From NCBI RefSeq assembly GCF_051020975.1, contig NC_135042.1:8889888-8953887 (forward strand): DNA of 64,000 nucleotides, given 5' to 3'. A program made the translations under genes and the position numbers. Source of the DNA: Osmia lignaria lignaria (Eukaryota; Arthropoda; Insecta; Hymenoptera; Megachilidae). Each line of letters begins with the position of its first letter. Position 1 is the stretch's first letter. Shown here piece after piece: positions 62,601 to 64,000 of the stretch. The notes beneath the pieces were generated by a model. It saw only the letters and a program-made list of their open reading frames with translations, was not told where the DNA came from and did not search any database.

Positions 62601-64000
62601 AATCACGTTAAAGTCAGCTAATACGAGTTTTATATTCCTCAAGTAAGTTGTTCGTAATTATAGATCGAGTGGCTAAATATTCATGCTCGTCGAATGAATT
62701 ATGCTTCTTTAAATAGCATACCGAGAAGTTGAAATAAAAATTTGTAGAGTATCTAGACTCTAAAGTAACTTCTTCAAGCAGTTATTCCTCAATAGGTTTT
62801 TTTACCCTTCTTGCAATTAATTCTAACTTTTTTTTTTATTTATTTAACAAGTGAATCTGTAAACTGTGAATAGACGAGAGAGTGAATAATCACGAGATTC
62901 CGTATAAACTATCCTCAAAACGACGTTAAACGTCTCAGCGGTGTATTTACGTCTGTATTAAGATCTTCCTCATTAAAGTTATCACTTTATCAATCTCGGT
63001 TGCCGAGAAGAGGCGGAGGCTAACGACACTTTCATAAGCGTATGAATATCATTGTTGGGAAGGAGATTTTTAGGTCGTTCGCTCAGCATCTCTGAAATGA
63101 AACTTTCAATTCGTAGAATATTTACCTGTAGTATCAAATATTCGAAGTCCTCATTTTTGTTTTCATTGCAATTATTCTGCTATTGTAATTAATAATTTTT
63201 ACAGTCAAATGCAGATCTTTACTATTAATGCCTCCCTCGTATCTTTGTGTTATTGGAACATGAAACCAGTGTTTTGAAAACGTTTACCTCGAAAATATTT
63301 CAATATTATTCTCTTTACAAGGCTACGCAATCTGGCAAATACATATAGCTAGAGATGAACGTTGCAGATGATTGCAAGAATACACTCAAGGACGAACCAT
63401 TTATCGAAGCTTAGAGCTTTCAGTTTGGGAAATTAGAACACATTTATAATTTTATTACTGTCATGCAAGCATTACAAAAAATAACAATTTGCTAAGTAAT
63501 CATTAATTATTAAGCACATTCCAAAATGAAGATTTATTCGTATCTTCTATTTTCACTAGTAGACAGAGATCTCCTACTTCGGTGCCTTGTATCTTTTAAC
63601 CAAATTCGAAATCATCGAAACGATGACTTAAACTCCCATCAATTTTACACAAATTATATTACACTTCAGCATTATGAAAATTCCTTCTGACTGATGCGAA
63701 AACCGATCAATCCGTCGCGAAACGTGCTCGTTAGCCCTTCAGTCGTAATCAGCTCGTGAAGGTAACTCGAATTTCTAAAATTCGGACGATAAATATTTGA
63801 AAGGGCCGAGCTAGACCCATTAGCTCGTCGTTGGAACGCAGTTACGCGAATACGGGCGATGAAATCAGCCTCGTCGTGGTCCAACGATCGACTCTGAGCG
63901 CGAGTATTCGATCGCTCAAATTCGATTTACCGTGTCGTTAGTCTAGAATCCCGAGATCGCTGTCAATTTCCATTTCAAAGCAAACGGGAATCGAGCCTAG
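59636..64000 (+). other. First intron of the GPCR gene, running off the window
   Basis: No frame here encodes the expected TM3 (Trp-Met-Leu-Gly-Trp type segment) or later helices, so the intron exceeds 4.3 kb. The first 450 bp (59.7-60.1 kb) are CpG-rich with several overlapping open frames of arginine/glycine-rich composition that I regard as chance. The rest is AT-rich with no recognised feature. Confidence 0.65.

Noticed and set aside
1..64000. CRISPR array, bacterial operon, integrated virus or intact transposon
   Set aside because: No regularly spaced repeats, no terminal inverted repeats with transposase, no viral-type proteins. All recognisable genes are spliced insect genes.

Overview
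The window looks like insect nuclear DNA, most likely hymenopteran (bee-like). The background is AT-rich and low in coding content, genes are split by short to medium introns with clean GT..AG borders, and coding exons and putative first exons sit in local CpG-rich patches. The insect assignment rests on the two recognisable genes and on general sequence texture. I could not run a database search. I see no prokaryotic operon, CRISPR array, rRNA, convincing tRNA or intact transposon.

Layout. 1-18454 has no gene I can name. It holds two weak candidate first exons (plus strand about 1425-1762; minus strand about 5934-5467), an 11-bp minisatellite at 13559-13678 and several small repeats. 18455-43322 (plus strand) holds a complete gene that I reassembled from 22 coding exons. 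All exon junctions keep phase, and the summed coding length is 5832 nt, for a protein of 1943 residues. It is the insect relative of vertebrate protocadherin-15, called Cad99C in Drosophila. It has a signal peptide, an EC1 with a Cys pair, about 13 cadherin repeats by my count, a membrane-proximal PCDH15-like domain, one transmembrane helix and a Ser-rich cytoplasmic tail of about 255 residues. 43323-58200 is intergenic, with only weak candidates: a cysteine-rich minus-strand ORF at 47.2-47.4 kb and an exon-like pair with one in-frame stop at 56.86-57.31 kb. 59068-59635 (plus strand) is the first coding exon of a class A GPCR, best matching the SIFamide neuropeptide receptor (SIFaR). It ends at a consensus donor just after TM2. 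The rest of that gene lies beyond the right edge, so its first intron exceeds 4.3 kb.

The two genes run in the same direction but have no known functional link. Cad99C/PCDH15 is a microvillus and stereocilium adhesion protein; SIFaR is a neuropeptide receptor. The observations most worth a second look are the repeat number and unusual linkers of the cadherin, a possible frame-preserving 6-nt microexon in its cytoplasmic tail, its tiny last exon, and the unassigned exon-like open frames in the flanks. I found no convincing new multi-gene system.
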